The notes under the pieces were generated by a model. The model ran no database searches. It saw only the letters and a list, made by a program, of their open reading frames with translations, and had not been told where the DNA came from. From Nothopassalora personata (taxonomy: Eukaryota > Ascomycota > Dothideomycetes > Mycosphaerellales > Mycosphaerellaceae), in the NCBI GenBank assembly GCA_033816765.1, contig CM066287.1:7068001-7132000 (forward strand): a DNA stretch of 64,000 nucleotides, written 5' to 3'. This document shows positions 53,356 through 63,436 of this stretch, one piece after another. A program made the translations under genes and the position numbers. Position 1 is the first letter of the stretch. Each line of letters begins with the position of its first letter.

Positions 53356-56300
53356 GCGCGGATGGCGGCCAGAGTTGCGAAGAACGGTGACACACCTGTA
53401 GTGTCAGACCGTACGTTGTTGGCGGCGAACTCGGCCATAGGAAGCAACTGGACCCAGTCGTCCTGCGCGTAGTTGACGAATGCGCGGAGATACATTTCCA
53501 TAATCCTGTTGGTGCTTTCACTCTGCCCATCTGTTTGCGGGTGGAAAGCAGTAGACAGTCGCTGGTCGACGCGCATCAGTAGCAACAGGCGTTTCCAGAA
53601 TGCGCTGACCCACTGGGACCCGCGATCGCTGTAAACGACGTCGAAAAGTCCCTGGTCCTTGATAATGTAACGCAGGCAGACATCTGCCGCTGTTTCGGCG
53701 GTCAAGTCCTTAACTGCGATGTAGTGTTTGCGTTTGGTGAGTCGCTCCGTGACTGTCAGGATGTTGGTGAAGGTGACGCCCTCGGCTGATGTGCTAGCTG
53801 GCAGCTCAACCACATAGTCCATCGTGACTTCGCGGTATGCTCCTTGTGGTACTGGCAGCTGCCGCAAACCTCCTGAATATGCTCGAGTGAAAGCGCGTAT
53901 GCGGGTGCAGACGTGACATGCATCTGTGTACCTGCGAACATCCTTGAACATCCCCGGCCACCAGTACTCGCGGGCGATCAGTTCATACGTCTTCTCGCGG
54001 CCTGGATGACCGGTGAGGAGAGTGTTGTGGTGCTGGCGCATGACTTCGCCTCGCAAGTCCTCAGAATCCGGTACATACACCTTGTCGCGCACGAAGATCG
54101 TGTCATGTTCGATGCGGCAATCGGTGATAGATACGCGTGCGTCCTTCAGCTTGGGCAGATCCTTCTTGATTGCTTCGCGAATGTCACAAGCGAGCTCGTC
54201 TTTGGCGTACGCAAGCTGGATCTGTTCCTCAATGGAAGGATCGCCTGGAGTGGCGCCGTCTAGGACTTCCAGTGCAGCTATGGCGAGCTCGTACTGACGC
54301 TTGGCTGTTGCTGCTGGATCGGGTACCTCGAGACAAGCGACCTGCGGCAGTGTCGCACGCACCTCGTCGCTGAGATTGTCCTCCTTGAGCAGAACTTGGC
54401 GGCGGTTGCGCAGATCATCGGACTTGTCCTGGTCCTGGGATCGTCGTGTAAGGCAGTCGGCCTTCACGTTGTCTTTGCCAGGTCTGTACGTGATCTTGAA
54501 GTTGAAAGCAGACAGGAACTCCGCCCACCGGGCTTGACGTCTGTTAAGCTGCTTGGTAGTCATAAAGTACTCCAAGCCGCGGTGGTCGGATAGCACCTTG
54601 ATTGGTGTAGCTGGATCGCAAGACATAAGCTCGGGCCGCCATTCCTCGAATGCGTGCACGATTGCCATAAGTTCCTTGTCGTAGATCTCGTAATTGCATT
54701 CCGCTGGAATCATCTTTGTAGAGTAGAAAGCAACTGGTTTGAGTGCCCAGCCGTCGTCTGGATCTGGCTGGGACAGGACTCCAGCTGTAACCGTGTCAGA
54801 GGCGTCGCATTCGACAGTGCTTGGGAGGTCCGGATCGAAATGCTTAAGTACTGGTGCCTTGGTAAAAGCCAGCTTCAGAGCATCGAAAGCCTCCTGGCAC
54901 TCTGCAGTCCAGCGCCAGACCGGACGGTGCTTTGGGTCCTTGCTGTTGGCGCCACGGGTCAAGCATGTAAGGGCGAATGCTATAGTAGCGAATTCGGCGA
55001 TGAATCTGCGATAGAAGTTGCACAACCCTAGGAATGCTAGGACGTCAGTAACATTGCGTGGAGTCGCCCACTCTTGGATCGCTTGAACTTTCTTGGGATC
55101 CATCTTCAGCCCGGTCGCCGTGATGATGATCCCTAAGAACTTGACTTCGGTCTGGAAGAAACGGCACTTCAGTATGTCGCAGGGCAGGCGGGCTTCGATA
55201 AGCTTGTCAAGGACCTTGTTGACGTGCTCGACGTGGAGCTTGCGAAGCGCGTCGAAACCTCCCTGCTCCGGCGGCTCTGTGTACACGATAGTGTCGTCCA
55301 AATACGCCGTGCAGAAATCATCGAGATAGTCGTGCAGTGCGGAATTGATGTAGGCTTGGAAAGCCGCTGGTGCGTTACATAGCCCAAAAGGCACGACCAA
55401 GTACTCGTATGTTCCATAGCGCGTAGTGAAAGCAGTCTTCCATTCGTCACCGGCTTTGATACGGAGCTGGTTGAATGCCGCAATGATATCGAGGATAGTG
55501 AACATCTTGGCCTTGGACAGGCGCGCTAGAGTTTCACGTATCTGAGGTATGGGATACCTGTTCTTGATGGTGATCTCGTTGATGGCTCGGTAGTCCACGC
55601 ACACCCGGAGTCCACCACCAGGCTTCTTAACAATGAGAAGCGGTGATGCGACCCGTGATGTCGATGGACGAACGTAGCCGATGGACGCGAGATCCGTGAT
55701 GTGCTTTTTGGTCACAATCAGCTCATCTCGTCCTGCCGGCCGGGGCTTAACGAAAGGCAGCTTAGCACCAGGGATGAAATCGATCGCAAGGTCCCCCTCC
55801 CTGTGTGGCGGAAGTGACTTCGCAAGCTCGGGGTTGAATGCCTGGACGCGCTGGTGGAAATCAGGTGGCAAGAGCTGCTTAGCGTCGACCTCCTCTTTGC
55901 CCTTCATGTAGCGCTCCAGGTCATCTGGGTTCATGGCGCAGATGTGCAATCCGACGTCGTCGAGCACTGCTGCTGTGTCAGACGTGTCATCGTAGTCCCA
56001 GACGAGGTATGCTTCTTGGCCCTCGTCCACTGCAGACTGCGCTTCTCCCACAGTTATGATGTTGATGTCTGGAAGGTCTTCGAGAGGGCCTTCCACCACC
56101 GGCTCAGAGGCGAAACGCGGTGTGCCAGGTTTGGGATCGGACTTGGTCTCGCAGCGAGCGGAGATCCCGCTGTCGAAGGTAAGCGTGCGCGTGACGAAGT
56201 CGATGTGTGGAAGGTTGGACTCAAACCATGGCATGCCGAGGATGAGGTCGTATTGCCCGAGATCAGCGACCCAGGCATTGAAGCTGTCGTGCTGGCCGTT

Positions 56301-58664
56301 GAAGTCGATGTCTGGAATGCTGGCAATCTGTGTGATCAGTCCCGCAGTGCTGCCCTTCGAGCCAGTATATGGCAGCGCTTCTGGCAGGCGCTTGCGCTGT
56401 AGATTTAGTTTCGCAAACCTCTCATGGACAAAGAGAGAGGTACAACCTGTGTCGAGCATACAGCGTACGAGCTGCCCTCCGACCATGCCGCAAAGCACGA
56501 CATGCTTCGATATGGGTGGGAGGCTCATGTGCGGTGAAACCGAGAGAGAACAAACCGTTGGCAGGTCAGCAGTTAGGGCGATAGGTTGCCGTCGTCCGCC
56601 CAGCTGCACTGTTGAAGCGGCGACTTTTTCCTCAACACCAGGCACGTCGAGAGTGCTGTTGTTCGGACGACGCGAGGCCTTCTTGTATGGTGCATACGGG
56701 CATGTTGGAAGGGTCTTGCGGCATCCCTCCTTCTTGCAAGCAAAGCACTTAGTGCGGTCGTCGAACTCCTTCTGGGTAATGGGCCGGAACGATGAGAGAC
56801 CGCCATCCTTGGCCTTGTCCCAATCATAGCCGTTCTTGAGTGCATCATTGGCTTTCTGGAGAGGTGACTTGTCGTTGCCGTCGCCACCAGTTCCGCCATG
56901 GCGACGACCTCCGCCGCTACTGCCGCCTGCCTTATCGTGAAGGAAGTCAGCCTCGATCATGTGGAGCTTGTCCTTCATAGCCATGATATCCTTGAAACGC
57001 TCGCCACGGATGCAGTCGCGGTAAGCCTTGCTGAGCTTTGCCCGCATCTGCTCGGGCAAATCATCTGGGTCATCCTTGTCGTGTGAGATGTATGGCAGAT
57101 ATGACACGAACTTGGCCCAGAACTTGCTGAAAACCTCGCCGTCACCCTGCTTGAGGTACTGATACTCTGCACGCTTCGTGGTGCGCGTATGCTTATCGCC
57201 GCAGGCCTCGTCGAGCACCTCGAAGACGTGATCCGCCGTAGCCAGTGTGGACTCGATAGGTTCGAGGACACTGTAGGCGAATCCAGTGGTGCAGTTGATG
57301 ACAGTAGCTTTCAAGTCTTCGTCGCTGAAGCCCTTGCAACCCATACGTAGGTAGTACTTCATCTTCTGCTTCCACTCGAGGTAAGGCTTCTGTTCCTTGC
57401 CTGCCTCGCCGGAGAATGCATCCGGCGCCTTGATGCCGCTGGCGCGTGCTTCGGAGCCGGAACAGGTCGGCCGAGCATCATCATCGTCGTCGATGAGTTC
57501 TTGAGCATGTGAGCTGCGCTTCCGACCGAGTATAGCGCTGATACCGGAACCTGCTGGGGAGACGCCTCGTGGCCGCGGCTTCGGCATTGGTGTACCACCA
57601 GCTGATCCGGCCGCCTTGCGCAGCGGGACCTTCGTGGTGTGGGTGGTGTACCGACGTCTGAGATTGGCTTCCGACTCGACGTCGGAATCGTCGCCGTCGG
57701 TATCCTGGAGGTACTTGCCTAGTCGTGCAAGTGTTGCATCCTCCTTCTCACTGTCGTCAGCTTCTGTTTCCTTTGCCTCCATGGCCTTGAGACGCTGCTC
57801 TAGGTCTTGCTTGTCCTGTCGAAGGGCCGCCAGCTCAGTCTTGTACGCGGCGAACTTGTCGATGGCTTCTTCTATCATCTTTGTTGAAGTCTTTTCCTTC
57901 TTTTCCAAGCGCGTGATCACCTTCTCTTGCTGGGTGATAGTCTTGTCCTGTTGGGCGATAGTATCTTCGTGCTGCTCGATGAGCGCATCGTGTTCCTCAA
58001 CGGCCTCCTCGCTTCTGGCGATAATCAGGTTGACGTTGTCGAGTACGTCTAGGAAGCGTTTGGCACCGGCATCCGGGTGTTCCTCATTGCCCTGGTTGAC
58101 GACCAGCTTGAGGTCCTTCGCGTTGCCGAACTTGAAGTTGTTGACCTTGTACCGGGCCTGTAGCAGTCTGTGACCTTCGGCATTCTTGTAGGTGGTAATG
58201 TCGCGTGGCACTGCCCAGCCGAGGTCGCAGTGCTCTGTCTGTCTAGCCACGGTTCCCTCGTCCTTGTTGTACGTGAGGCGGTCCGTGGAGTTCCTCTGCG
58301 CATACTCTTCGCGCTGCTCCTCTGTCAGAGGGTACTTCTTCGCTGGCTTCGGAGCCGGTGCTGCCGATGCTGATTCTGACTGTCGGCCAATCGTCTCTTG
58401 CGTGTCGGCGACGACAGTTCCCTTCTGCTTGAGCGGGCGCCCTGGCGTCGGCTCGTCGAGATTGAAGTTGCCTGTTACTTTCGGTGTAACTGCGTCGTCA
58501 GCACTGTCGAGTTGGCGCCGAAGTCGCGTGGTGGGTGGCATAGAGGATCGCTCTCGTGGTGATCGGTCTCTTGGTAAGTCGGGTCGCTCCTCGTCCTCGC
58601 CTCGAGACTGTCGTCGGCCTCGCTGCGGAGGAGGAGGGTTTGGAACTGCTTGTTCGCCTTCCAT
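53352..58664 (-). CDS. Element 2 Gag-Pol polyprotein (single frame)
   Basis: 1770 residues with no gag stop. N-terminal low-complexity region; coiled coil about 215-300 (QHEDTIAQQDKTITQQEKVI); gag capsid about 410-560 (IKAPDAFSGEAGKEQKPYLE, then YQYLKQGDGEVFSKFWAKFV); CFAC...C...C knuckle about 640-656; protease LDTG at 737-740 and ILGMPW near 808; RT with VCVDYRAIN near 1021 and YLDD at 1121-1124; RNase H from ECDASD near 1285; integrase zinc region about 1545-1586 and catalytic Asp 1616, Asp 1680 and Glu 1716. The frame ends early, GVSPFFATLAAIRA, where element 1 has GVTPFFANTGRHPS. Unlike element 1 it needs no frameshift between gag and pol, so Gag:Pol ratio must be set otherwise, perhaps by proteolysis. 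Confidence 0.92.
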   Translation of the reverse strand: MEGEQAVPNPPPPQRGRRQSRGEDEERPDLPRDRSPRERSSMPPTTRLRRQLDSADDAVTPKVTGNFNLDEPTPGRPLKQKGTVVADTQETIGRQSESASAAPAPKPAKKYPLTEEQREEYAQRNSTDRLTYNKDEGTVARQTEHCDLGWAVPRDITTYKNAEGHRLLQARYKVNNFKFGNAKDLKLVVNQGNEEHPDAGAKRFLDVLDNVNLIIARSEEAVEEHDALIEQHEDTIAQQDKTITQQEKVITRLEKKEKTSTKMIEEAIDKFAAYKTELAALRQDKQDLEQRLKAMEAKETEADDSEKEDATLARLGKYLQDTDGDDSDVESEANLRRRYTTHTTKVPLRKAAGSAGGTPMPKPRPRGVSPAGSGISAILGRKRSSHAQELIDDDDDARPTCSGSEARASGIKAPDAFSGEAGKEQKPYLEWKQKMKYYLRMGCKGFSDEDLKATVINCTTGFAYSVLEPIESTLATADHVFEVLDEACGDKHTRTTKRAEYQYLKQGDGEVFSKFWAKFVSYLPYISHDKDDPDDLPEQMRAKLSKAYRDCIRGERFKDIMAMKDKLHMIEADFLHDKAGGSSGGGRRHGGTGGDGNDKSPLQKANDALKNGYDWDKAKDGGLSSFRPITQKEFDDRTKCFACKKEGCRKTLPTCPYAPYKKASRRPNNSTLDVPGVEEKVAASTVQLGGRRQPIALTADLPTVCSLSVSPHMSLPPISKHVVLCGMVGGQLVRCMLDTGCTSLFVHERFAKLNLQRKRLPEALPYTGSKGSTAGLITQIASIPDIDFNGQHDSFNAWVADLGQYDLILGMPWFESNLPHIDFVTRTLTFDSGISARCETKSDPKPGTPRFASEPVVEGPLEDLPDINIITVGEAQSAVDEGQEAYLVWDYDDTSDTAAVLDDVGLHICAMNPDDLERYMKGKEEVDAKQLLPPDFHQRVQAFNPELAKSLPPHREGDLAIDFIPGAKLPFVKPRPAGRDELIVTKKHITDLASIGYVRPSTSRVASPLLIVKKPGGGLRVCVDYRAINEITIKNRYPIPQIRETLARLSKAKMFTILDIIAAFNQLRIKAGDEWKTAFTTRYGTYEYLVVPFGLCNAPAAFQAYINSALHDYLDDFCTAYLDDTIVYTEPPEQGGFDALRKLHVEHVNKVLDKLIEARLPCDILKCRFFQTEVKFLGIIITATGLKMDPKKVQAIQEWATPRNVTDVLAFLGLCNFYRRFIAEFATIAFALTCLTRGANSKDPKHRPVWRWTAECQEAFDALKLAFTKAPVLKHFDPDLPSTVECDASDTVTAGVLSQPDPDDGWALKPVAFYSTKMIPAECNYEIYDKELMAIVHAFEEWRPELMSCDPATPIKVLSDHRGLEYFMTTKQLNRRQARWAEFLSAFNFKITYRPGKDNVKADCLTRRSQDQDKSDDLRNRRQVLLKEDNLSDEVRATLPQVACLEVPDPAATAKRQYELAIAALEVLDGATPGDPSIEEQIQLAYAKDELACDIREAIKKDLPKLKDARVSITDCRIEHDTIFVRDKVYVPDSEDLRGEVMRQHHNTLLTGHPGREKTYELIAREYWWPGMFKDVRRYTDACHVCTRIRAFTRAYSGGLRQLPVPQGAYREVTMDYVVELPASTSAEGVTFTNILTVTERLTKRKHYIAVKDLTAETAADVCLRYIIKDQGLFDVVYSDRGSQWVSAFWKRLLLLMRVDQRLSTAFHPQTDGQSESTNRIMEMYLRAFVNYAQDDWVQLLPMAEFAANNVRSDTTGVSPFFATLAAIRA

Positions 58665-58801
58665 GATGGTGGGATGTTGACAATCGCTACCACTCGGGTC
58701 TGGTGCTAGAGCGCGTTGCTCGAGCTGACAATGCGCTGTTAGTTTGAGCGCGCTGTACGGATCCTTGCGGACGCGTGCAGCTTATGAGCGGTAGATTGTA
58801 A

Positions 58802-58987
58802 TGACACGGGCGATATGAGATCCAGAGAGTGTAGGAGTCAAGTCGTGAATAATACAATCTACGAAGAGTCTAAGAACGAGAGAGAAGAGAGAAGCAAGGT
58901 CGATCTCGTGCCAAGCCGCGCTAACCCGATCCGGAAGGTCCGCGGTTAAGCCGGCGAAGGGTCCAAGGTCAAGGCCACCCCGTGACA
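58802..58987 (-). repeat. Element 2 5' LTR
   Basis: The outer end (58987) is fixed by identity with 52236-52267. The inner end is inferred from TGACACGGG at 58802, which mirrors the CCCCGTGACA end and resembles the TGACACGAGG end of element 1's LTR. Length 186 bp, close to the 192 bp of element 1. Confidence 0.6.
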
Positions 58988-59870
58988 GGCTACATACTTA
59001 CCTAAGCACAATTTCGCAATAAAGATACGCTAGGGCACTATAAAGAATTAGAGAGACTATTAACCGAGTAGATAATAGACCTCTCATATAATTACTAATG
59101 CCGTAATATACATAAATCGAACATTAATTAGAGACCTACTACTTACCCGCTACTAGTAGACACTTAGCTAAAACCCACTAGTAAGCGACAGCGCCCCGTA
59201 GGCTTACTAATAAGAAGATCGAGGGCATTAAATATTACCTAAACGGCATCGATACTAAGGGAGCACCTTAGGTAACCGATAAGCACAACATAGACACGTA
59301 AGTAACTATTAGTTCGAACCACTACTATTGCTAAAGCTACCTAGCTAACCGTTACGCTCTAACGGCGACCGACTAAGACTAACTAGCAACGCTCTAATAT
59401 TAGCTAACAAAATGGAGCTAGCCGCACTCGAGAACGACTAGCACCTCTATTAAACGACCTGTTAACCTACTAAATGTTGAAGGACGACTACTGTATTAGT
59501 TTAAGTAGATATATTTAGGGCCGAGGCTTTATAGCGCTAGACCCGGGCACGAAGCGTAGATAGCCTAGGCGGCACGAGCCGACTACTAAGTGCTCGATTA
59601 ATAGGAAAACAACGAGTTTAGTTACGACGATTAACATGTAAGTAGAAGAACACGTTCCCTACTACCGATTAATAAGGTAAGAGGCTACATAGAGAAGCAC
59701 TAGTAACTATCTCTTTATTGCGAAGCTAACAACCAACGGCTAAGTAACAATAACGGCACTGTAGTAGTAGCTACACTAACAGTTACGTTACATTAAGTTA
59801 CGAAGGCACCGCAGTACAATCAGTAGTTAATAACTAATAACGCAAATGAAGAATCGAACTAATAGCCTTA
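58988..59870. other. RIP tract with strand-asymmetric mutation
   Basis: No gene recognised and many stops. By hand count 58981-59820 contains about 41 CA but only about 10 TG, so mutation hit mainly cytosines of the minus strand. The CA-rich text still allows weak protein-like reading but no domain. The tract ends near 59870 where TG returns. Confidence 0.55.
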
Positions 59871-60814
59871 CCGGAGCCAGGCCCGGCCATTCACTTACTA
59901 ACCAATTTAGCCTAAGGCATTAGAGATCATGTGAGAGGAACCTGAGGCAGCATGCCTAAGATCGATTTTCAGAAGTGAAAATTTGATTGAAAACATCATT
60001 AAGAATTTGATTGAGTATTTGGAAGACATGACCGAAATTTGATGGGAAATTTGATTGAGATTTGATGGGACGGTCAATCAGATTTGATTGGAAGCCTTGG
60101 CGCAATTTGATGCGACTTTGATGATGTAATAGCTGCGTACCCCTCTGGGTTCTAGAAAGCTCTATGATAGACCAACCAACCAACCTCTCCTGCATCTCAC
60201 CGACATCGAAGGATCAATTGTCACGAGCACGAGCACGTGCAGTGAACTCCTCACACTTGCATATGCTACTGCCGCTCCAGCAGTACGATCACCCTTGGCC
60301 CTAGGTTTCACGGCGACGCCCACCACAGCACTGCTTGCTACACCGTGGCTGCCCTCATGCCTATGCCGATGAATCAACAACACCGAGATCACCGGAAGCG
60401 ACCATCATGCTACAAGCAATATTGCAGAGGCGTGGTCGAGGCACGCGACCTGCTGGAATGAGGTACAAACTTGAGAGCGCGCTGTGACCGCTGGCATGAC
60501 TTCTCTTCCCAGGATACATCGTGGACCTCCTGCTTCCAACGTCACACCTACGGCACACTGCAGACCTGTGCAACCCAACCAGACCTCCAAGCGCAGAAGA
60601 GCAACCTATCTGTATTACCACTGGGGTTGCACTAGCATTCAAAGCTGCAACACTCTTCTAGGTAGGGCATAGGCGCAGTACCAGTGATCGACACTGCAGT
60701 CCTATCGTTGAGCTCAGTGAGCAAAAGGCCTGTGATAAGTTAGACGTTATCCAGCGGGCGCTCTTGCCCTACGCTAGCGACTTTCCAGCTTACACCCAGT
60801 TTCTGACTTGAACG
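59871..60814. other. Intergenic region with a TTTGAT-motif cluster
   Basis: Normal CA/TG content. 59977-60122 holds eight copies of TTTGAT followed by TGA, GGG, TGG, GCG or GATG, in a run of about 145 bp (AATTTGATTGA is the commonest form). The rest up to the ATG at 60815 includes the probable 5' region of the next gene. Short ORFs here have no recognisable features. Confidence 0.5.
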
Positions 60815-62344
60815 ATGTCGCCAAAGTGTGCAGCAGAAGCATGTCGATCTGTCCAAGCAGCAAGCCTCGAGCAGAGGCTCCAACAGGCCTCGAAAGAACC
60901 GCTTCAGCAGCAGCATGATGTCAAAGTGCAGCTGCAGTACCTGAAAGACGACCCCATCTACAAGAAGCAGAAGCCGCTTCAGATCACCCCGAACTTCCTG
61001 GACACGGAGAAGAAGACCAACGTACGACTGGCGCCTGGCCAACCTGAGATTGTGCATGATGTGCGAGGGCGTGAAGACGAATTTTCGCTTGATAGTAATG
61101 GCTTCCAGTATGTGAAAGCTCCCACAGCCTTCAAACAGTGGTCGTCACAGCCGAAGATCGCAAAAGGCTACTTGCCAGAGTTGGAGCAATTGTTGAAGCG
61201 AAAAGTCGACGCGTGCGACGAAATTTTGTTTTATGATGCAAGGATCCGCCATGCCGATGAAGCTGGCCTGCGCGTTGAAGGGCTGTCTTATAATCCCTTT
61301 GCCAGGCAGGTCCACACGGACAACACCGAAAAAAGTGTGCTCGTGAAGATCCGCCAACTCACCGACATGAAGGCGGACTATCTCTTGAGTGGACGCGCTC
61401 GCATTATTAATATATGGCGGCCGATCAGACATCCTGTATACGACTGCGCTCTCGCGGTTGCCGATGGTGGTAAGCTGCGGAAAGGCGATGTGATTGAATG
61501 CGATCGACATCGTCAGGACACCAATGAGTTCTGGGATACCATGGGAGTCGTTCAGTACAGACCTGGCTTCGATTGGTACTACATGTCGGAGCAAGCAGAA
61601 GACGATATTCTCTTGTTCAAGAACTACGACAGCGATGCCCATGTGGAAGCGCGAACGTGTCTCCATACTGCCTTCGACCTACCGTCAGCGCCCGAGGGAG
61701 CACCGACGCGAGAAAGCATCGAGGTTCGCGCTTTGGTATTCACATATCCTGCCGACGGCCGACGACCCTCTGATGGATGGTCTATGCCGCAACCCCTTGC
61801 GGACAGTCTGGTGCAGGGGCACCTCAAGCGAGTGGACGTTGAGCGTAGCATTACTGATCGCCTTCGAACGGACATCGACGAAGGCAGTGAAGTCAAAGAC
61901 GCCATGCTTATACTCCGGAAGCAGGAGATACAGAGGCTCGAGACAGAGCTTGAGCATACTCGAAAGCAGGTCTCTATCCAAGCCAGGTTCACTGCGGCTC
62001 TGCAAGATCAGATCAGAGAGCTCTCTTCGAAGCTCAAGCAACGCGATTTCGACGAGAGACTCGAGAACGAAAGACTACGAGCGCAGCTGGTAGATGCTCA
62101 GATGTACCATGGTCAGACCAGCATGGGTGCTGAGGAACGAACGATACTTTGCCAGCAACTAGAGCGAGCTCAGTACGAAGTGCAAAAGTGGAAATCAGAA
62201 GCAATGGGGTGCGCAAATCATGCTGTCAGCCGAGCCTGGCAAGGTAGCGTCGACGAAGCTGTTCGACGGGAACGTGAGAAAGATGCCCTCATTATTGATG
62301 GGCTACGGGCTGAGCTTCAAGGCGTAAGAATTGCGCAGGCCTGA
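60815..62344 (+). CDS. AsaB/CmcJ-like putative Fe(II)/2OG oxygenase with C-terminal coiled coil
   Basis: 509 residues, no visible intron. Residues about 90-312 match the fungal family of AsaB, GA4-desaturase-like and CmcJ-like proteins: YNPFARQVHTDN (HTD at 167-169), then RARIINIWRPIRHPVYD (199-203 NIWRP), then WYYMSEQAEDDILLFKNYDSD and HTAFDLP (His 284), then RESIEVRALVF (Arg 305). HTD plus His 284 could be the H-x-D...H iron triad; this is inference. Family members are often in secondary metabolism and usually end soon after RALVF at about 300 residues. This one adds about 150 residues of predicted coiled coil (about 340-505, ILRKQEIQRLETELEHTRKQ). The N-terminal 60 residues are Gln-rich. 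No cluster partners are visible. Confidence 0.75.
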   Translation: MSPKCAAEACRSVQAASLEQRLQQASKEPLQQQHDVKVQLQYLKDDPIYKKQKPLQITPNFLDTEKKTNVRLAPGQPEIVHDVRGREDEFSLDSNGFQYVKAPTAFKQWSSQPKIAKGYLPELEQLLKRKVDACDEILFYDARIRHADEAGLRVEGLSYNPFARQVHTDNTEKSVLVKIRQLTDMKADYLLSGRARIINIWRPIRHPVYDCALAVADGGKLRKGDVIECDRHRQDTNEFWDTMGVVQYRPGFDWYYMSEQAEDDILLFKNYDSDAHVEARTCLHTAFDLPSAPEGAPTRESIEVRALVFTYPADGRRPSDGWSMPQPLADSLVQGHLKRVDVERSITDRLRTDIDEGSEVKDAMLILRKQEIQRLETELEHTRKQVSIQARFTAALQDQIRELSSKLKQRDFDERLENERLRAQLVDAQMYHGQTSMGAEERTILCQQLERAQYEVQKWKSEAMGCANHAVSRAWQGSVDEAVRREREKDALIIDGLRAELQGVRIAQA

Positions 62345-62893
62345 TAGACTTCGACACTTACAAGCGTAGCAGGCCACGGAGCTATTTCGGCGAGTAGTTT
62401 GAGCTGCGCTGGGCTATGGTCAACCACAATGTCGGTGATAATGACGGAGGATGTGTAGTACGCACGGCGGCTCGTGGGCGGTAAGCACCATCCGAGCACA
62501 TGGCAACCTCGTGCATGCAGCTAGAATCCTTACCTTGGTCGATCTCTGCCTTATTGAGCGACTTCATCATTGTCCTAAGACCAGTTCTGTCCAATCAAAA
62601 ATTGTGGACATCAATTGACTTCAGCCCAGTCTTTCAGCTGCGGCTACCACACTGGAGAGGCCCGAGGCCAGCTCTCGAAGTTGTCCGATCTTTGTCACAT
62701 CCACGATAAGATTGCTAATGTTACACGACATCTGCAAACAGAGCGTTGTCCAAGTCTGCCCTGGCTTGAGTCAATCATGTCACCGACTCTCTGAGCAGAA
62801 TTGTAGTCTTTTTGGCTTGTACATTCCACGACTAATAACAAGTTGATTATGCCTTTCATGAACGAAACCTCAGAGCGACTGCTTTCGTCCACC
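62345..62893. other. Intergenic region
   Basis: 549 bp between two same-strand genes with normal base composition. No gene, repeat or RNA recognised. In-frame upstream starts of the next ORF (TTG at 62843, ATG at 62849 and 62858) lie at its right edge. Confidence 0.5.
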
Positions 62894-63436
62894 ATGGCTG
62901 AAGAAACTGACGCAGAGCCAGTGCATGTACACTTCGGATGTGACGGACAAGACCATAAGGCTGCAGAAGACTTAGAAGCCCAACAGGAAAATAGACTATC
63001 CAAAGGCGATATCCTAGCCGCCCACCTCGAATGCATAGCCTCTGAATTCATCTCCGCAATCAACGCCCGCAATCTCGATCCCAATGTACCTCCCTGGTCA
63101 ACCAAGATGGTCGATCACTTCACCACCGGCTCCGGCACAGGCGCCCGTGCCTCGGCCACCAACAAAGTCGAAATGCTCGCCGGACACCGCAAACTTGCCG
63201 ATGCCAACCCCAATTTCCAAATCCGAATTACCAGTTTCACGACGAGTGTCAGTGAGAAGATTGGGACCGCGCAGGTTGTAATGAATGCCCAAAGCACGGG
63301 AGTCCCTGGAGTACCTGTTGGGCTGTGGAGGAATGCGGTGACTATATTGGACTTCCGAATGTTCGGAGGGAAGTGGTTTGGCGTCCGGGAGAGTACGATT
63401 AGTGGGGCGGGGCGGATGGATCAGGATTGGTTTTGA
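62894..63436 (+). CDS. Hypothetical NTF2-like (SnoaL-type) protein
   Basis: 180 residues from the ATG at 62894, chosen because its context CCACCATGG is optimal; the frame is open upstream and an ATG at 62849 would add 15 residues. The body looks like a fungal NTF2-like fold: an N-terminal helix (AAHLECIASEFISAINARNL), then a MVDHFTTGSGTG segment, an EMLAGHRKLADANPNFQIRI block, and alternating beta strands (TAQVVMNAQSTG, AVTILDFRMFGGKWFGVRES). The last helix-strand pattern with GG-KW is typical of these proteins. NTF2-like folds serve as enzymes or binding scaffolds, so no reaction can be assigned. Confidence 0.6.
   Translation: MAEETDAEPVHVHFGCDGQDHKAAEDLEAQQENRLSKGDILAAHLECIASEFISAINARNLDPNVPPWSTKMVDHFTTGSGTGARASATNKVEMLAGHRKLADANPNFQIRITSFTTSVSEKIGTAQVVMNAQSTGVPGVPVGLWRNAVTILDFRMFGGKWFGVRESTISGAGRMDQDWF

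Larger units (their letters stand above)
52236..58987 (-). mobile_element. Element 2: un-RIPed Ty3/Gypsy chromovirus, 3' LTR cut by gap
   Basis: Minus-strand element related to element 1: same LTR start (TGTCACG), same purine tract (GGAGGGGGGGTAC) and similar pol. The 5' LTR is 58802-58987; the 3' LTR survives only as 52236-52267, a 32-bp perfect match to the end of the 5' LTR. Gag and pol are in one frame (53352-58664), continued by a second ORF (52543-53355) after a probable 1-base deletion. A tandem duplication of about 26 bp (unit ACCGCGGACCGGTGCTTCAG...) lies near 52407-52460. No target duplication can be tested. CA/TG content is normal. Confidence 0.9.

Noticed and set aside
60361..60642. 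Minus-strand ORF upstream of the oxygenase gene
   Set aside because: No domain, overlaps other short frames on both strands, and falls in the likely 5' region of the next gene.
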